A stretch of DNA of 64,000 nucleotides from Phorcus lineatus (Eukaryota > Mollusca > Gastropoda > Trochida > Trochidae). The stretch is from contig OV121083.1 in the NCBI GenBank assembly GCA_921293015.1, forward strand, positions 32,790,908 to 32,854,907, written 5' to 3'. This document shows positions 48,701-61,664 of the stretch, piece after piece; position 1 is the first letter of the stretch; each line of letters begins with the position of its first letter. The notes under the pieces are model-generated. The model searched no databases and was not told the origin of the DNA. It worked only from the letters and a program-made list of their open reading frames with translations. The position numbers were made by a program, and so were the translations under genes.

Positions 48701-51700
48701 AGGACACTGTTTGGTGTCTGACAAGACTGAAGCTGACAAGCAGGGACTTCACTACTCCATTGACCATCAGCACGACAGGTCAGTATGTTCAATCCAACGA
48801 CATGGTACCCTTTGTCACATCTTATCTTTATCGTAGATTCAAACGTATGTCTGCGTCCAACAACTGAACCATGTTCTATTGAAGGTATAGGTGGGCATGA
48901 GACAATAGTGCACCTGGGCGCTGCTGCTGACCATGACGTATCCACCTGACATGTGAGTGTGGACGGCCCTTCTATCTGGTATCCTCGATTGCAAGTGTAG
49001 GTTATTATGACTCCAACTCCATATTCGCCTGTCTCAGAGCTAGAGGTGAACGTTGCATGATCAACCCGAGGAGGAATATTACACACCAGCATCTCACAGT
49101 ATGGTACGCTCTCACTCCAAAACGTATCCGCTTGGCAAGTATGTTTGCTGACTCCAATGAGGCTATAACCAAAGTCACAGCGATACTCTATGATGTCTTC
49201 GAATAAGTATGACGCTCCGAGGACCTGTCCATGATCTGGAGGTCTGGGAACAGAGCATGCCTTTCTCTCACACCGGGGACTTGTCTTGTCCCACTCACCT
49301 CGATCTGTACACCTTCTCACCTCACTACCATCCAACATGAACCCTTCATCACAGGTGTACCTAATTGTCTGACCAAACGTGTAGTCTCTTCCCTCAATGC
49401 TCCCATGGTTGACTGGCTCAGGTATAGGACAGTACACTGGAAGACAGGATGGAGCTCCGCTGTCCCATTCTCCGGTATCAAGACACCTTCTCTGTCTCTT
49501 TCCCATCAACTCAAATCCATTATCACATGTGTAGGTCACCATCTCATCAGTTGCTTCTAGGTTCCCATTAAGAACATTACCAGGCGGGGGACAGAGGATT
49601 TTACTACATGTCGGAGGTTTGCTGCTCCAAGTTTTTGTAGCTAGACATTTAATCATATCGTTTCCAAGCATTTCAAATCCTACATCACAAGAATAATATG
49701 CCTCATCATTGTAATTATATACTGGTTTGGGATGTGTCAACATACCATTTGCAATTAGTCGAGTAGGGTTGGGACATCTTATTAACAAACACATTGGAGA
49801 CTGACCTGACCATGTTTTGTCAGACTGGCAAATGCGAGATTCCTCTCCAATGATTTCAAAACCTTTCTCACAAGTGTATGAAATCTGACTGTTATACGTG
49901 TAATCTGTAGCCGATATAGAACCATGATCGAGTGTTTCTGGTTGTGGACAGGATATTATACGACAAGTAGGAAAAGGCGCATTCCAAGAACCATTAGCCA
50001 TGCACCTGCATACAGAAGTTTCACTTTCAAGTTCATATCCTACATTACAAGTGAAAGTAAGTTCACTTCCGTACGTCAAGTTGCCGGAGACCAAGACATT
50101 GTTAGCACGAGGTGGTTCTGGACAGGCAACTATCCTGCAGAAGAAGCTGGAGGACGACCAGCTCCCATCACTTTGGCACTGGATTGATCCATCACCTACT
50201 CCTTGGTAGCCGACCTCACACGCCAGCATGATTGTAGACCCGAAAAATGTTCCATTTTCTAGGTTGGTTATCATATGTGGTAAGACAGGTGGGTCATCAC
50301 AAAGTATAGGCTCACAGCGTGGCGTGTCTGAAGACCAAGTACCATCAGCATCACAGGAAACTATCGAGTCTCCATGTAGATCATACCCGTCCATGCAAGC
50401 ATATGTGACAATCTCTTCATATGTAAACACATCCCCATTAACTATACCATTGCTGGGTGCGATTGGTTGGGGACACTGAACTTTTTCACACAAAGGCGAG
50501 GGACCAGACCACATCAATATTGGTAAACACTGAATGATAGCTGAACCTCTTAACTCATATCCTTCATTGCAGATGTATTGGATAGTCCTACCAAGCCCAT
50601 AACTGTTACCTTCAATGCGACCATGTTTAATGGGTGGAGGATCAGCACATTCAAGCATGACACAGCGAGGTGCTTCTCCAGACCATTCAGCCGACTCCAA
50701 ACAGGTGCGGGTCAGCTCTCCTCTTAACACGTACCCAGGCTGGCACATGTAACGTACTGTTCCGTCTACAGTGTTAGACTGCAGCAGTGCTCGGCCATAA
50801 TCTATGTCAGGAACTTGGGGACATACTATAGAATGACATCGGGGCGTAGAAGGAACCCACAGACCATCAGCCTCACATCTGCGTTTTGCTGTGCCTTTCA
50901 GTTCAAAGCCTCTGTTGCAGGAATAGTATATCGAGGAACCAAAAGTGAACACAGATCCGTTAATTACACCATTCACAAATGCGCCAGGCTCTCCACAAGA
51001 GATTATTTCACACAATGGCATTTCTCCTGACCATTCACCGCTCAGTTCACATTGCCTTCTCCTTGAACCAACAAGTTGATAGCCAGTGTTACACTCAAAG
51101 TTACTATATGATCCAAATGTCCTTGATGAATATGTAATCTGACCGTTGGTAAATAGTTCTTCTGAGATAATGCCGCAAGAGATTATGACACATGATGGTT
51201 CTGTCAAACTCCAACTATCATCATTTTGACAAGTTCTTTCACTTGGACCATCTAAACGGAAGCCCTTGTTACATGTGTAAGTGAGAGTCCTGCCATCCCT
51301 GGACACCGTGGCTTTTCCTCCTGCTATAGGTGTGGGAGTAGGACACACCACCCTTACACAAACAGGGCTCTCTCCACTCCACTTGCCACTCGACTGGCAG
51401 GTGCGATGGGTTGGGCCCTCCAGTCTGTACCCTCTTTTACATGTGAACTCTATTTCAGTTCCAAATTCGCGCTTGAATGAAGATATGTGGCCATTTCTTA
51501 TTGTTGCTCTTGGGCACTCAACAACTTCACATAATGGAATGGGTACATCCCATTGCCTATTTGCCTGACAAGTCCTGTTTTGCTGTCCCACAAGGTTATA
51601 GCCTTCATCACATTCATAGGATATAACTGCACCAAAGGTAAAGTTTTCTCCATGCATCCGTCCATTTGACGTCACTGTAGCCGGCTTGTCGCACTCGACT

Positions 51701-54700
51701 GGTTCACACACTGGTGTGGTTCCTGTCCACACCTGCAGCTCTGTACATGTTCTCAATGAATCTCCCTTGATCTCGTAACCAGGAATACAGGAATATGACA
51801 CAACAATTCCGAAATGAGATTCTGTAGTGTTGAGCATCCCATAAGGAATTCCAATAAGATCAGGACAGAGGGCTCTCTTACATGACGGCTGTTCGCCAGA
51901 CCAGGTCAAATCGACCTTGCATCTCCTAACTTCTAGCCCCTCTCGAACAAACCCAGGCTTGCAAGAGTACCTAACAATATCACCAACGCTTAGATCTTTG
52001 TAACTCAAAATACCATTTTCTACCTTTTCAGGAGGGCTACACTTCAGTGAATTACAAGTTGGAGCAACTCCAGTCCACGTTTTATCAGCTTGACAAGTTC
52101 TTACAGCCTCTCCCTGAAGCTCGAACCCTGTATCACAGGAGTACTCCACCTTGCTTGTGTAAGTCAGACCCAGCGCATTAACACTACCATGCTCAATATC
52201 TGGGGGCAATGGACACTCAATAGTGCGACATGAGGGTATATCAGCTGACCAGCGCCCAGAGCTTTCACATGTAAGGGCTGACTCACCTTCCATCTCGTAA
52301 CCACTGTTGCAAAAGTAAGTAACTGTCTGGCCGAAACTGTTCCTCCCTGATATTTCAAAGTATCCGTTTTCAATATCACCAGGTGGGATACAATCAACCG
52401 GCTGACAGGTTGGTGGACTCACTGACCACGTTCCGTCTTCTTGGCACAGCATTTCCGTGGCACCGTCGATCTCATATCCAACATCACAGTCGAACCTAGC
52501 AATACTTCCAAAGCTAATGGAAGGTGCAATGATGCGACCGTTTTCTAATGCCTGAGGTTTTGGACATAGAAGAGGCTCACATATTGGTTCTGGGCCACTC
52601 CATGTTGCATTAGCAAGACACTGACGACGCTTCTCTCCCTTCAGCTTGTAGCCAGTGTCGCACTCATAGTTTATAGCACTGTTGTATGTATAAATTTGGC
52701 CAGTTATGACACCATTCGCTATGTCATCAGGATCGTCGCAGGTCACAGGATCACATGTTGGTGAGTCCGACCAAGCTCCATCTTCCAGACACTCGACAGC
52801 ATCATCCCCAATATGCTCGTATCCCTCGTCACATACATACTCTACCAGAGATAAAAAGTTGTACTCATCTCCCACTGCCGTAGCGTGCGCAACTATGGGC
52901 GGGTCGGGACACGAGATGAGCTCACACACAGGCAGGTTGGTGTCCCAGCTGCCAGATGGCTGGCAGCTTATAGTACTTGCTGCTCCCTCTGCAAACTGAT
53001 AACCGTAGTCACACTCGTATTGTATAATTGCTCCGACGAAGGACTGTTCCGGGGTGTCTAATGGCCCTCCATTTTCCACATCGGGAGGAGGCCCACAATA
53101 CAGCGGGTCGCAGGAAGGAACGCTCTTGTCCCAGGTACCATCTCCTTGACAGCGGACGGCGTTGTGGGGGGTGAGGAGTCTGTTTCCGGGTGTACAGTCG
53201 AACAACACCCGGGCACCAGGCCGGTACACATCCTGTGGGTTCTGCACCCGGGTGTTCTCTGAGATCGGCGGCAGTTCACATGCGATCTCTGCAAACATTG
53301 AAAAAATAAACACTGTATCAATTTTAATAGCCAGTATCAAATACTTTTTTAAGATTGCAAGCACTTATTTCTCTGCTACTCAGTGTCTTAAAGTCTGTTT
53401 TTAGTAAAAAAAAGAAAAGAAAAGAGCATTAGTAAAAAAAGCTCATAATATCCCTGCCTCCCACGGGGATCGGTGATCGGAGAAGCTCCAGTCACAAACA
53501 ATGCTTAAGGTAAAAATTCTATCAAAACCGAAATACTAATAATTCAAAAACAGGTCTTACTCTTTACAAAAAACTTTAAAGAACGAAGATTGAGATGTTT
53601 ATCACATTGTGTAAGCATTGTTTCCACGGTAACCACAATAATGAGATGTTTAATCCTGAACAGGCACATATATGAACAATGGGTGAAATGTGTATCAAGT
53701 TTGGTGGAATTAGCATGTTTAGTTTGGTGGATATGAATTTGACAAATGCCTCGGAGTCAATATTTGAAGTGACTGAACATTTGCAAATTCTGTTTGAAAT
53801 ATACATAAGGCACACCTACAAATAATGATAATTGTGCCAAGTTGCAGATACATTTAAATAACAGTTCCCGACAACGGAAACCCCCTTGAAAATACGGGAT
53901 TACAACATAACATGTTGAGTTCATGTGTCAAATCTCAAGATGTGTCTAGAACATTAGCTTAATATAACTTTGTGCGTTGCACGAGACGTAATAGCAATCA
54001 TGCATAATAGATACGTATTGAAATCATAATTCCTCTCCGTTAGAGTACGATGAGAGATGGACAAGCTTCCCACTCACGGACACACTGAGGCTGGTCGCCC
54101 TCCCATTCCCCGTACTCGTTGCAATACCTCGTCTTGGGCCCCACCAGCTTGTAGCCCCTGGAGCACACGTACCGCACCCGGTTGTCGTAGTTGTAGTTGA
54201 AACCCTCTGTGTGCCCGTTCCTGATACTTCCGGGATAGCCGCAAGAAACCTCTGTGTACAGAATAATTATTCGTTCTTCAGTAATCTTATCTTAGTTTTC
54301 GTATCAAGGCTACTTATGGTTATTGGAAACAAACTGATTATAATGTTTTTTATAAGACATTCACACGTGTCAAAACACCAATTATGATTCTATTCATTAA
54401 AACGTCTAACATATCAATGCGCATTTTTCGAATAGTGACAAGTTTTTAATAAGTTTTTAATCACCCTTTTGTGTGTGCCGAAACCGAAGCCGCATGTTTC
54501 AATAACATTAATCCAAGTTACATAACTCTTCAAACATTATGAACTGAAATTATATCTACTACCTTATAATGATAAGTTTCCTAAATTACATTGGACTTAA
54601 TTGACGCTCGTCATTGCTCAGTTTACGATCAGTAACTCGACTTCATACCTCTGTATTGTCGATTCACTGAACCGATTTTCATCAAAATGGTACTTCTCAG

Positions 54701-57700
54701 CAAGAGTCAGTACTTCTCTCGACACCATTCACAGAGTTTTCTCTTAGAACATTTATGATATATAACGTAACTCTTTCCTTTCGATACGTTTCGAAGGACC
54801 AGCCGGTTTAGTTAATTTTCGCAGTTTAACCTGTGTTAGTGATCACTCTGTTTTGACATGAACTCATTATAGCACTCAGAATACTGGAAACCATTGTCTG
54901 CTTATCACTAGCCTTTGTAGGGTTAAATCGCGATAAATTTTTATTCAACATTATTTTTCAATTTAAGTTAACAATATAATGGAAATAAAGTCCCTTTTAA
55001 CCCATTTGGGCTGTAAGTATTTAATATTATTCAAATAGTTATATGACATAAATAAAAGGTCCGTTAAGAAAGGAGCCGCAACCGTTGAGGTGTGTGCGAA
55101 GCAGTTACTTACTCTGACAGGTGGGTGTGTCGTTGTCATACTCGCCCGTAGCGAGGCACTGCAGCGTGTCCCAGCCCGCCAACTGGAAGCCCCTGTTACA
55201 TCGGTACTCAATCCACGACCCCGGCGACGTCTCCGTATACTCCACCTCCCCGTAGTCGGGCTGCATCGGCTTTGGACACTCTGCACAACAAGGTCTCTGT
55301 ACCAGTAGTACGGAATCAGTCGCCGGGGACCAGCCGCATAGAGGAGATTATGCGGCATGCTTTGGTTCATTGGTTATTTTGAAATTACAGAAGATTGTGA
55401 ACTAAATCATGGCAAGCACCTCGTTTTCATTGGACACTCATGGTGTTTAACAAATGATTCCAATACTGATACATGCACACATTCAATTGGGAAAGTCAAA
55501 GCGAGTATACACATTTGGTGATGGAATAATCAAAAACGAGGGCAACAAGATGCTGGTTTCTATATCGAGCTTAATGAAGTCCAGAAATGATAATGTCAGG
55601 ACAAAAGTTTATGATTATAATCTCTTCTTGACGCTTTTTCATATTCATTTTACCTGACACGTTTTCACTTCACGTTTTACACTTTCCTTTGAGACGTCTC
55701 CTTCCAGCACTTCTGACAATGAATTAAGGTTATATACCTATCTGTTCACAGTAATATCTCGAAGAACATTGACAAGAATACTTTGGAAAAACAGCCACCC
55801 CGCCACGTGCACTATTGACGCACAATCGATCCTATTAGCAGTTGATAATATTGATAATTTGGAAGCCTGTTCAGCTCTTGACATGCTTTCGTTTGGCCAA
55901 CATGCAAAGTATGACCCAATAAAAGGTTAACATTCACCAATCGGAGAAGGTAATAATTTAAACTCAAAGGGGAAAGCAATCGCTGTTATCAAAATGATAC
56001 TATTTTTCGCTATCGTATACCAAACACTTAACCAAAGTTTCAGAAATATGCAAATCAATTGAGATAGTAGATTTTGCAAGTTAGGTGCACTAATGCTGAA
56101 TGGTAAAGTAAAACGCTTCGGGTCATATATTCAACGAATCGCCTCCAACGTTCAATAAGGGAATCATTGATGTACATTACCAATGTTAGATTCACCAACA
56201 CTTGTAGCAGGTGTTCACTTTGAAAGCCAAAGACGTGTATCCGTATTGAATGGACGACGCGGAAACCTTTCACGAGGGGGGCATTGTTATAAAATGAAAA
56301 ACAACAAGCACACTGTTAGTTACACGTGCATTTATTAGGCTGAACAAATATATTTATATTTTAAAAGTAATTGACAAACAACATAACACCTAGACATGCC
56401 CCTACAAACAATTAATGCAAATACTTCAGCGCAGTTGCGCTAAGTACAAACAAGTTCACAGCCACACGCACACAAGATAATAGTGGATGTTGTGATACAT
56501 GGTACACACGTGCAACTACTCGACCAATGCCAGATGAGTCAACAGCTTGCTGCTGTTGTAAATCTAACAACCCTAATAATGTGAAACAGATGTGAAAACT
56601 TCTATATTGAAAATTATAATTTTAGATCACACTGCAGTGAGAAGGCGGACGCATTTTCCATTGGAATCACGTGTATCGCAGTACATGGTCTAATTACAAG
56701 GACACTTGGTCGCCAAAAATACAAATGTAATCTGATTCATTTAAGAATCTTCAAAGATCAGGATCAAACGATAGAACTCACAAATTGGTTTCATACTGGC
56801 AGTGAATTTTGTAGAGGCTTTTCAGACATGTTTCAAAACTGTAGTAATATATAATTATATATAACGTTATGCATTTGAAGCTACATTCATTCAAACAATA
56901 GTTTGTTTTAAACCATCAAAACACTATGTTCGATCATCAAAGTTCCAAATAAATGACACACTTATTCTCTACATAAGCACAAACATGCAATATCTATGAA
57001 ATATATACAGGTATATTTCACTTTATCAAATATACATTAGCACCTTTTCATAGGAAGGCATACTTCTTCGGTAGATGTTTATAAGTGGTTAATACACGTG
57101 AATTAAAAATCGTATTTCCTCAAGTAGACGGTTTGGGCGGCATGGGGTTTTTGAGGGAAATATATATAAATATGTTTTCGAGGAAATACCGTATCTACAT
57201 CTTCAAAGCACTGTAACGCGTTTTTTTCGGATGCTGCATTTGCCAATATTTTCCCCTATTAAATAAATTTTTATGCCAAATACATTTTCTTCAGAGGGTA
57301 AAACATCTAATTAAACAACCCGATCATCCGTAGTCGCATCACGAATCACGGGAAAACTACATGAGGACAACAACTTAAATCATTTGAGAAACACGTGAAT
57401 CATTGTCTGCAAGTTGGTTAATTAGTTTTTCTTTTTATGAGATCCCTTTCTCCGAATAAACCATACGCCAATGCCTGAAAGTTAGTGCCAAGTACATCAT
57501 GCTGCTGCAGCAGAACTTTTACACCAGCACATTGAAGTTTAGCCCCTGTTAGCACGAGGCACTCTAACATTAGTTCGCTCTATGATAAAAACCAGACATT
57601 CGAAAGCCAAGACCATTCAGATGAATTTATCAACTATCTCAAGCTATGATAGAATAACAGGTGGCCGATTTGATAGCTGATAATCAAATTTCATTGACGA

Positions 57701-60700
57701 ATTATCATTTATAAATATCATTATGTCCAGTGTTCATTGGGAAATATCCTCAGATGGTATGTAGACAGGAAAACAGACTAGAGAACACTCTATCTATTTA
57801 CCTCCACAGAAGGTGGACGACGCGTCTTGCAGAGCCCCCTTGATTCCGCTCCTCACGTCAGGCCACGCTAAGATGTTGCCGTACTCCTCTGAGCACTCGG
57901 TGCGCATCTTGTCTATGGTGGCCAGGGGAAGCTCCCTGTCCCACACGTTCAGGTGGGCGATGCTGCCTATAAATGCTTCCCGGGGGTCGAACCCTCCCCC
58001 TACTGAGTCCTGCTCCTGTCCGATCACGAATATTCCTCCACCTGGCGATAGAGACAACACGGGATAAGGGCACATCATGTGCAGCTGGGATACGAGTCCT
58101 CGAATAACACAATTAGATTCATCTTATAGTCGATAATTTAAACATCTTGCGACAGGGATCTATGTTATGTGAAAATGTAAGTAAAAGTAAACAGATAGAT
58201 CTTGTATCAGAAATGGCCGTCATGACGTTACTTGAATGTCTATTCCATCTTGTGAAGAAGGCAATTTTTTAAGTAAGGTGTCCTTCAGTTAGGATAACTC
58301 AAATCGATATCATCAATGGAGTTCAGAAAAAGGTCTGAATGCCAACTTGCCAAGTATTATTATGAACATGATATTACAAAATCTACTTTTAAAAGATGCT
58401 GGAAATGGTTGAACATTGATCGATCCACGTCATTACCTGGAACAGGTTTGCCAGTGGATAGGTCGAAGCCGCTGTCTATGAGTAGTCCGTCTATATATAG
58501 CTTCCAGGAACCCCTGTTTGCTGTCCACGTGACCACCACGTGGTGCCAGCTTCCGTCATTCGTCGGCTCATCCGTGATCACTTTCTCATTGTTGACAGAG
58601 AAAGCAAATCTGGCAGAAACATAACAGAATATTTTTGTGAAATTGTAACGATATAGTGAGTAGACACTTTATTAAGAGCGACTAACGGAGGGCAATAGGC
58701 TTACTTCAGTTTATGCATTTTATCTTAGTGTATTTTGGTTACGCTTACATCCTATCCTTAGGACACCAATAATGTTTGTAAATAAAAGAAACGTATCCAT
58801 TTCTAAAATCACCATAAACTGAACATTTGAATGAACGTCAAGTCATGTTATGTCATGTCCATGCCACTTACCCATCGTAGTCGGTGAGAGTGAGACAATT
58901 ATCGGATCCCTCCACGGCGTACGAAAAGGGCGTGCCCTGATTGACGGTGTCGGTGGTCTTCATCCAGAAGGAAACGGTCACCACCGACAGATCATGCTCT
59001 ATCGGAATCTGCACGTGGTCGGACCCGGCCGAGGGGAAATCCAGCTGGTAGTTCTTGTCCAGAGCTAGGGGAGGCAAATGGGGCACTATAAATGTACTTC
59101 AACTAGCTCTTTTATAAACTAGCCTCAGGGATTTCATGTGATTAATGCAACATCAATGATGTAGCTGTCTACAAGAATTCGGTGTTATTACAGATACACC
59201 TCAAAACGATGTGTTCGTGCTATGTTGTCAGTTAAAGGTTATAAGTACATACAAAAGCTGCAACTGTTACCAACTGACCATTTAAAGCAGATTTTTACCA
59301 TTTTGTAAAAAAACCGTATTGAATAGTGATATCCAATATTGACTTCGACCGATTAATCTCTTTAAAGATCGATAACAAATATAAAGTAAGCGTCAAATCT
59401 GTTTTTGCAGCATTAGTCATCTGAAAAAGCTACTTATTCCTTCTTCCTATATTTACAACCACAATTGGCAAGAGAATCTAAATTCATTTGACATGGTTGC
59501 TCTTTATTACTCTGTCGGGGATTTTTTTATTTGGATCATTGGTTCACATAGTAACTCATCAATTTCCCATGACTGGTTGTCTCAAGCTAAAGACCAACAA
59601 ATGAACCAATAAGTTTATAAAATCAAAGAAAACGTCACCAAACTTATAATTACAATCTGCCGGTCAAGTTATATGGACATAAGGTTTCAGCGATATGTCT
59701 GAGACCCAATGCCGTACACTATTGTTTATCTAGTTTATAATTTCCTAATACACCAACACATATCAAACACTGAAAACTTGCTCGAGATTGTCAAATATCA
59801 TTGCTTAATACTATCTGGTTCATAATGTATGTCACACGTTCATCTGGACTTATGCTACTACGCCTGATGAGCTTCCCAATGATAGATTCATAATTAACTA
59901 ATCAGTTTTTGGTTGCGCTTAAAATGATACATAAAGAAGCGACTGCTTTGCGTGTTTTTTACTGAACAAATCTTTTATGTTATTTCAAGACAACAAAGGG
60001 AGATGACTGACGTGATTCACAGTTGGTCCCGGTGAATTCGGCGTTGCACCGACACGTGTACCCGTTGACCTTGTCCTCACACGTAGCCTCGTTCTGACAG
60101 GGGGAAGACTCGCACTCATTTACATCTCTCTGGCACCGCTTCCCGTCGAAACCTGCAGGACACTCGCAGCTGCGGAAAAGGACAAGATGGTTTCTATGGG
60201 CGTTCACAGTCTCTTAAAACTGATATGGAATCGTGTGTGCCATTCTAACGTTTAGGTACAGGTTAACTTAGGCCTCCCCGCTCTTTACGTCATGAGTCTC
60301 TTTATTCACTTAAGTTGAGAAATCCTTTGGTGATGAATTTTGCTTATGGAACGTTACTGACATTACTTCAGAAAGCCATTTTACCAAGCAGCGGACTCAA
60401 AAACTAAAAACTTTGAACTTTTTTCTACCTTCAGACCAACACTTTCAGTGATAATTCAACATATTCAACATATATGCTAACTGATGTATTATTGCAATCA
60501 AGTTCTATCGATATAAATCACCTGAATCCGTTCTCCATATCAGTGCACGTGCCGTGAACGCATGGGTTGTCTTCGCACTCGTCTATGTCAATTTCGCAAG
60601 TTTCGCCCGTGAAGCCCGGTTTGCAAGTGCAGCTGAAGCCACTGACGTCATCCACGCATGTGCCTCCATGGTGACAGGGGGCACCAGAACAATCGTTGAT

Positions 60701-61066
60701 ATTTTCCTCGCAAAGAGCACCTGACTTAGTGAAGAGTATGTCATTACTTATACAAACTTAGAAAAAATTAAAGACTTTCTCGTTACAAGGATAAACACGA
60801 TAGCTGATAGGGTTTACGATTGGAAGAGATGTAACCATAGCAACAAAGACCAAGAGAGGTCAGTTACAATTGAACAGTTTCATACAGGAAGTGTTGCAAT
60901 GTGGATGAAGAACGGAGCCCTTGATACAAGTGGCAGTTTCGAATACTCTCACCTTGGTAACCAGACGCACAGTTGCACGTGAAGTTATTTGCTCCGTCAA
61001 TGCATGTTCCGCCATTTTGACAAGAATTTGATGTGCAATCATTTTCATTGATTTCGCATTTTTTGC
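38115..61066 (-). CDS. SVEP1: SVEP1-like extracellular mosaic protein, 3' portion
   Basis: Sixteen exons, 5' to 3': 60953-61066, 60522-60720, 60012-60169, 58872-59064, 58437-58609, 57802-58041, 55113-55280, 54078-54251, 47001-53288, 46576-46764, 43552-43731, 43116-43295, 40505-40684, 39634-39729, 38914-39009, 38115-38208. They encode about 2,907 residues: EGF modules, a pentraxin/LamG-like domain, 42 CCP modules, three short EGF modules. This order matches vertebrate SVEP1 (polydom), a secreted adhesion protein that binds integrin alpha9 beta1 and acts in lymphatic development; the mollusc role is unknown. Nearly all module exons are phase 1-1. Human SVEP1 has 34 CCPs in all, fewer than here. 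The VWA, HYR and first CCP modules would lie beyond 64 kb. The 3' end is not certain. The domain order, not a sequence alignment, is the basis for the name. Confidence 0.85.
39113..39180. repeat. SINE-like repeat, abalone-type
   Basis: gagtgagtgagtgagttatt followed by gtttaacgccgcttgagcaa, tatttcagccattagcggcg closely resembles the gagtgagtgagt...ttttacgccgc... element abundant in abalone genomic sequence. It is the best taxon clue in the window. The resemblance is from memory. Confidence 0.6.
39784..40235. repeat. Minisatellite, 33-bp unit
   Basis: About 13 copies of the unit ctgatgcacgaatcctgttt + gttagttgtctaa. Copies at the right end are more diverged (tgatgtatgaatcc, tgatacatgaatcc). 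It lies in the intron between the last CCP exon and the first C-terminal EGF exon of the SVEP1-like gene. Confidence 0.95.
40505..43731 (-). CDS. SVEP1: SVEP1-like: three CCP exons after the giant exon's successor
   Basis: Exons 43552-43731, 43116-43295 and 40505-40684 each encode one CCP module of about 60 residues, all exactly 180 bp and phase 1-1. Module cores: [40 protein letters not shown] and [19 protein letters not shown]. Each has the four-Cys, Trp pattern of CCPs. The acceptor at 43731 was chosen over a nearer AG because only it keeps phase. The 2.4-kb intron 40685-43115 holds AT-rich sequence with nothing recognisable. Confidence 0.9.
43975..44905 (+). pseudogene. LINE C-terminal fragment (non-LTR retrotransposon)
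   Basis: A plus-strand frame (44032-44421) reads [20 protein letters not shown] and later [12 protein letters not shown], the C-terminal region after the reverse transcriptase in CR1/Jockey-like elements of molluscs. After a stop at about 44421 the similarity continues ([20 protein letters not shown], then a zinc-binding-like piece [11 protein letters not shown]). The segment ends at about 44890 in a short tandem tail, gaatcttgaatcttga, typical of a LINE 3' end. It is 5'-truncated and lies in the SVEP1-like intron 43732-46575, opposite to the gene. Confidence 0.65.
44940..45150. repeat. Partial copy of the 9.3-kb MITE family
   Basis: Contains ttctttttcagaagggatcc followed by tcattcaggtac, matching the element end at 9590-9625 and inverted at 10680-10709. 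A later piece, caccctagcagttgcagtgc, resembles the 11690-11720 part of another copy. Confidence 0.55.
45660..46480 (+). pseudogene. DIRS-like retroelement polyprotein scrap
   Basis: A plus-strand reading at about 46188-46290 gives [20 protein letters not shown], which matches the stretch between RNase H and the tyrosine recombinase/methylase region of DIRS-type polyproteins. An upstream piece ([12 protein letters not shown] at about 45925) fits the RNase H part. Frames are broken and a MITE is inserted at 46069-46188. Position is in an SVEP1-like intron, with its right end just before the exon at 46576-46764. Confidence 0.45.
46069..46188. mobile_element. 120-bp MITE
   Basis: Left end ggtcctgttccacaaaacac and right end gttttgtgcaacggcccc form imperfect terminal inverted repeats. 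The inside is built of cactaaggt and accttagtg pairs, so most of the element folds back. It sits within the DIRS-like scrap. Confidence 0.7.
46576..46764 (-). CDS. SVEP1: SVEP1-like: CCP exon following the giant exon
   Basis: This single-module exon starts after a CCAAAAG acceptor at 46765 and reads [39 protein letters not shown] and [11 protein letters not shown], a complete CCP. It is phase 1-1 and its donor is GTAGGT at 46575. A plus-strand open frame over the same bases (46174-46629) is a shadow. Confidence 0.9.
47001..53288 (-). CDS. SVEP1: SVEP1-like: giant exon encoding 36 CCP modules
   Basis: A single 6,288-bp exon encodes 2,096 residues that divide into 36 consecutive CCP modules of about 58 residues, each with four Cys, a central GY/GF and a W near the end (pattern C-PP-...-C-GY-...-C...W...C). 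The first is [18 protein letters not shown]; the last ends [11 protein letters not shown]. The open frame extends 5' to a Met at 53364, but the CAG acceptor at 53289-53291 after a T-rich tract shows those residues are intronic. The donor is GTAAGA at 47000. Modules 31-36 share the signature F/YTGSDFTYGG-like near their start and form a closely related group. Several N-glycosylation sequons (NAT, NTT, NFT, NGS, NRS) are present, as expected for a secreted protein. Confidence 0.95.
54078..55280 (-). CDS. SVEP1: SVEP1-like: two CCP exons after the pentraxin domain
   Basis: Exons 55113-55280 ([17 protein letters not shown]..., [15 protein letters not shown]) and 54078-54251 ([35 protein letters not shown]) each encode one CCP, phase 1-1. 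They connect the pentraxin exons to the giant exon. The intron 55281-57801 (2.5 kb) is AT-rich and I see no gene or recognisable repeat in it; the intron 53289-54077 likewise. Confidence 0.9.
57802..59064 (-). CDS. SVEP1: SVEP1-like: pentraxin/LamG-like domain exons
   Basis: Exons 58872-59064, 58437-58609 and 57802-58041 together encode one pentraxin-type jelly-roll domain of about 200 residues. Visible blocks: [40 protein letters not shown] with YIDG, then [19 protein letters not shown] and LNVWDRELP, closing with SSTFCGG. The usual pentraxin HVCVTW block is here HHVVVTW, so its Cys is absent. The domain sits between EGF and CCP modules as in SVEP1. Introns are short with nothing else recognised. 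Confidence 0.9.
60012..61066 (-). CDS. SVEP1: SVEP1-like: EGF exons upstream of the pentraxin domain
   Basis: Exons 60953-61066, 60522-60720 and 60012-60169 encode a row of EGF modules: [60 protein letters not shown] and [20 protein letters not shown]. The last two have the D-I/V-D/N-E-C start of calcium-binding EGFs. One EGF is split across two exons ([17 protein letters not shown]). The gene continues upstream beyond 61066; the next exon was not found before 64000. Confidence 0.9.
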
Positions 61067-61664
61067 CTAGAATGGATGAACAAAGTGAAATTAAGCATTC
61101 GCTCTGACAGCTGATCGCTATAACATTCAACGTTATTTGTTCTCTACTTTAATTATTATATGAAGAGATAAATAAATACAACTGTTTTAAACCAATTCTA
61201 TCATGAAAATATGTCTTGTGTGTTTCCACGAGTCAAATGATACAAACACCTACACCGTGGTCACTCATCATCTGGCACAAAACAAATATGCTACGTAAGG
61301 CAATCGGAGTTTGAAAAATGAAATGAAATATTACAGCTGCTGAACGAACGTTTGATATCCGTACATTATTCCAGAGAACAAAAACTACTTTTATCTTTAA
61401 TTTATCTAACAATTCATCATTGAGGTCATCATAAGGTGATTTAAACTACCAGGCGAAAGAAAGGTTTCACTCATTTTTCAAGTGTATAAAATGTAAACAA
61501 TCGCAGATATGAGATTTCTGAGGATTGGTTTATAAAAAGAAATTACTTTCCAATACTCTCTTTAAAAAACACCAAATAACGGCATCACATTTGCCCAAAT
61601 ACACAAGGAAAGAGACAGGGGGTCAATATTAAAAATTACACAAATGTGGAGTTAAAAAACCAGT

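Noticed and set aside
53289..53364. Met-initiated start of the 2163-residue frame ([20 protein letters not shown]), which looks like a signal peptide
   Set aside because: A T-rich tract and CAG acceptor stand at 53289 and the CCP exons continue upstream, so these residues are intronic read-through.
46945..53404. Many plus-strand frames of 60-123 codons opposite the giant exon
   Set aside because: They are antisense shadows of the repetitive CCP coding sequence.
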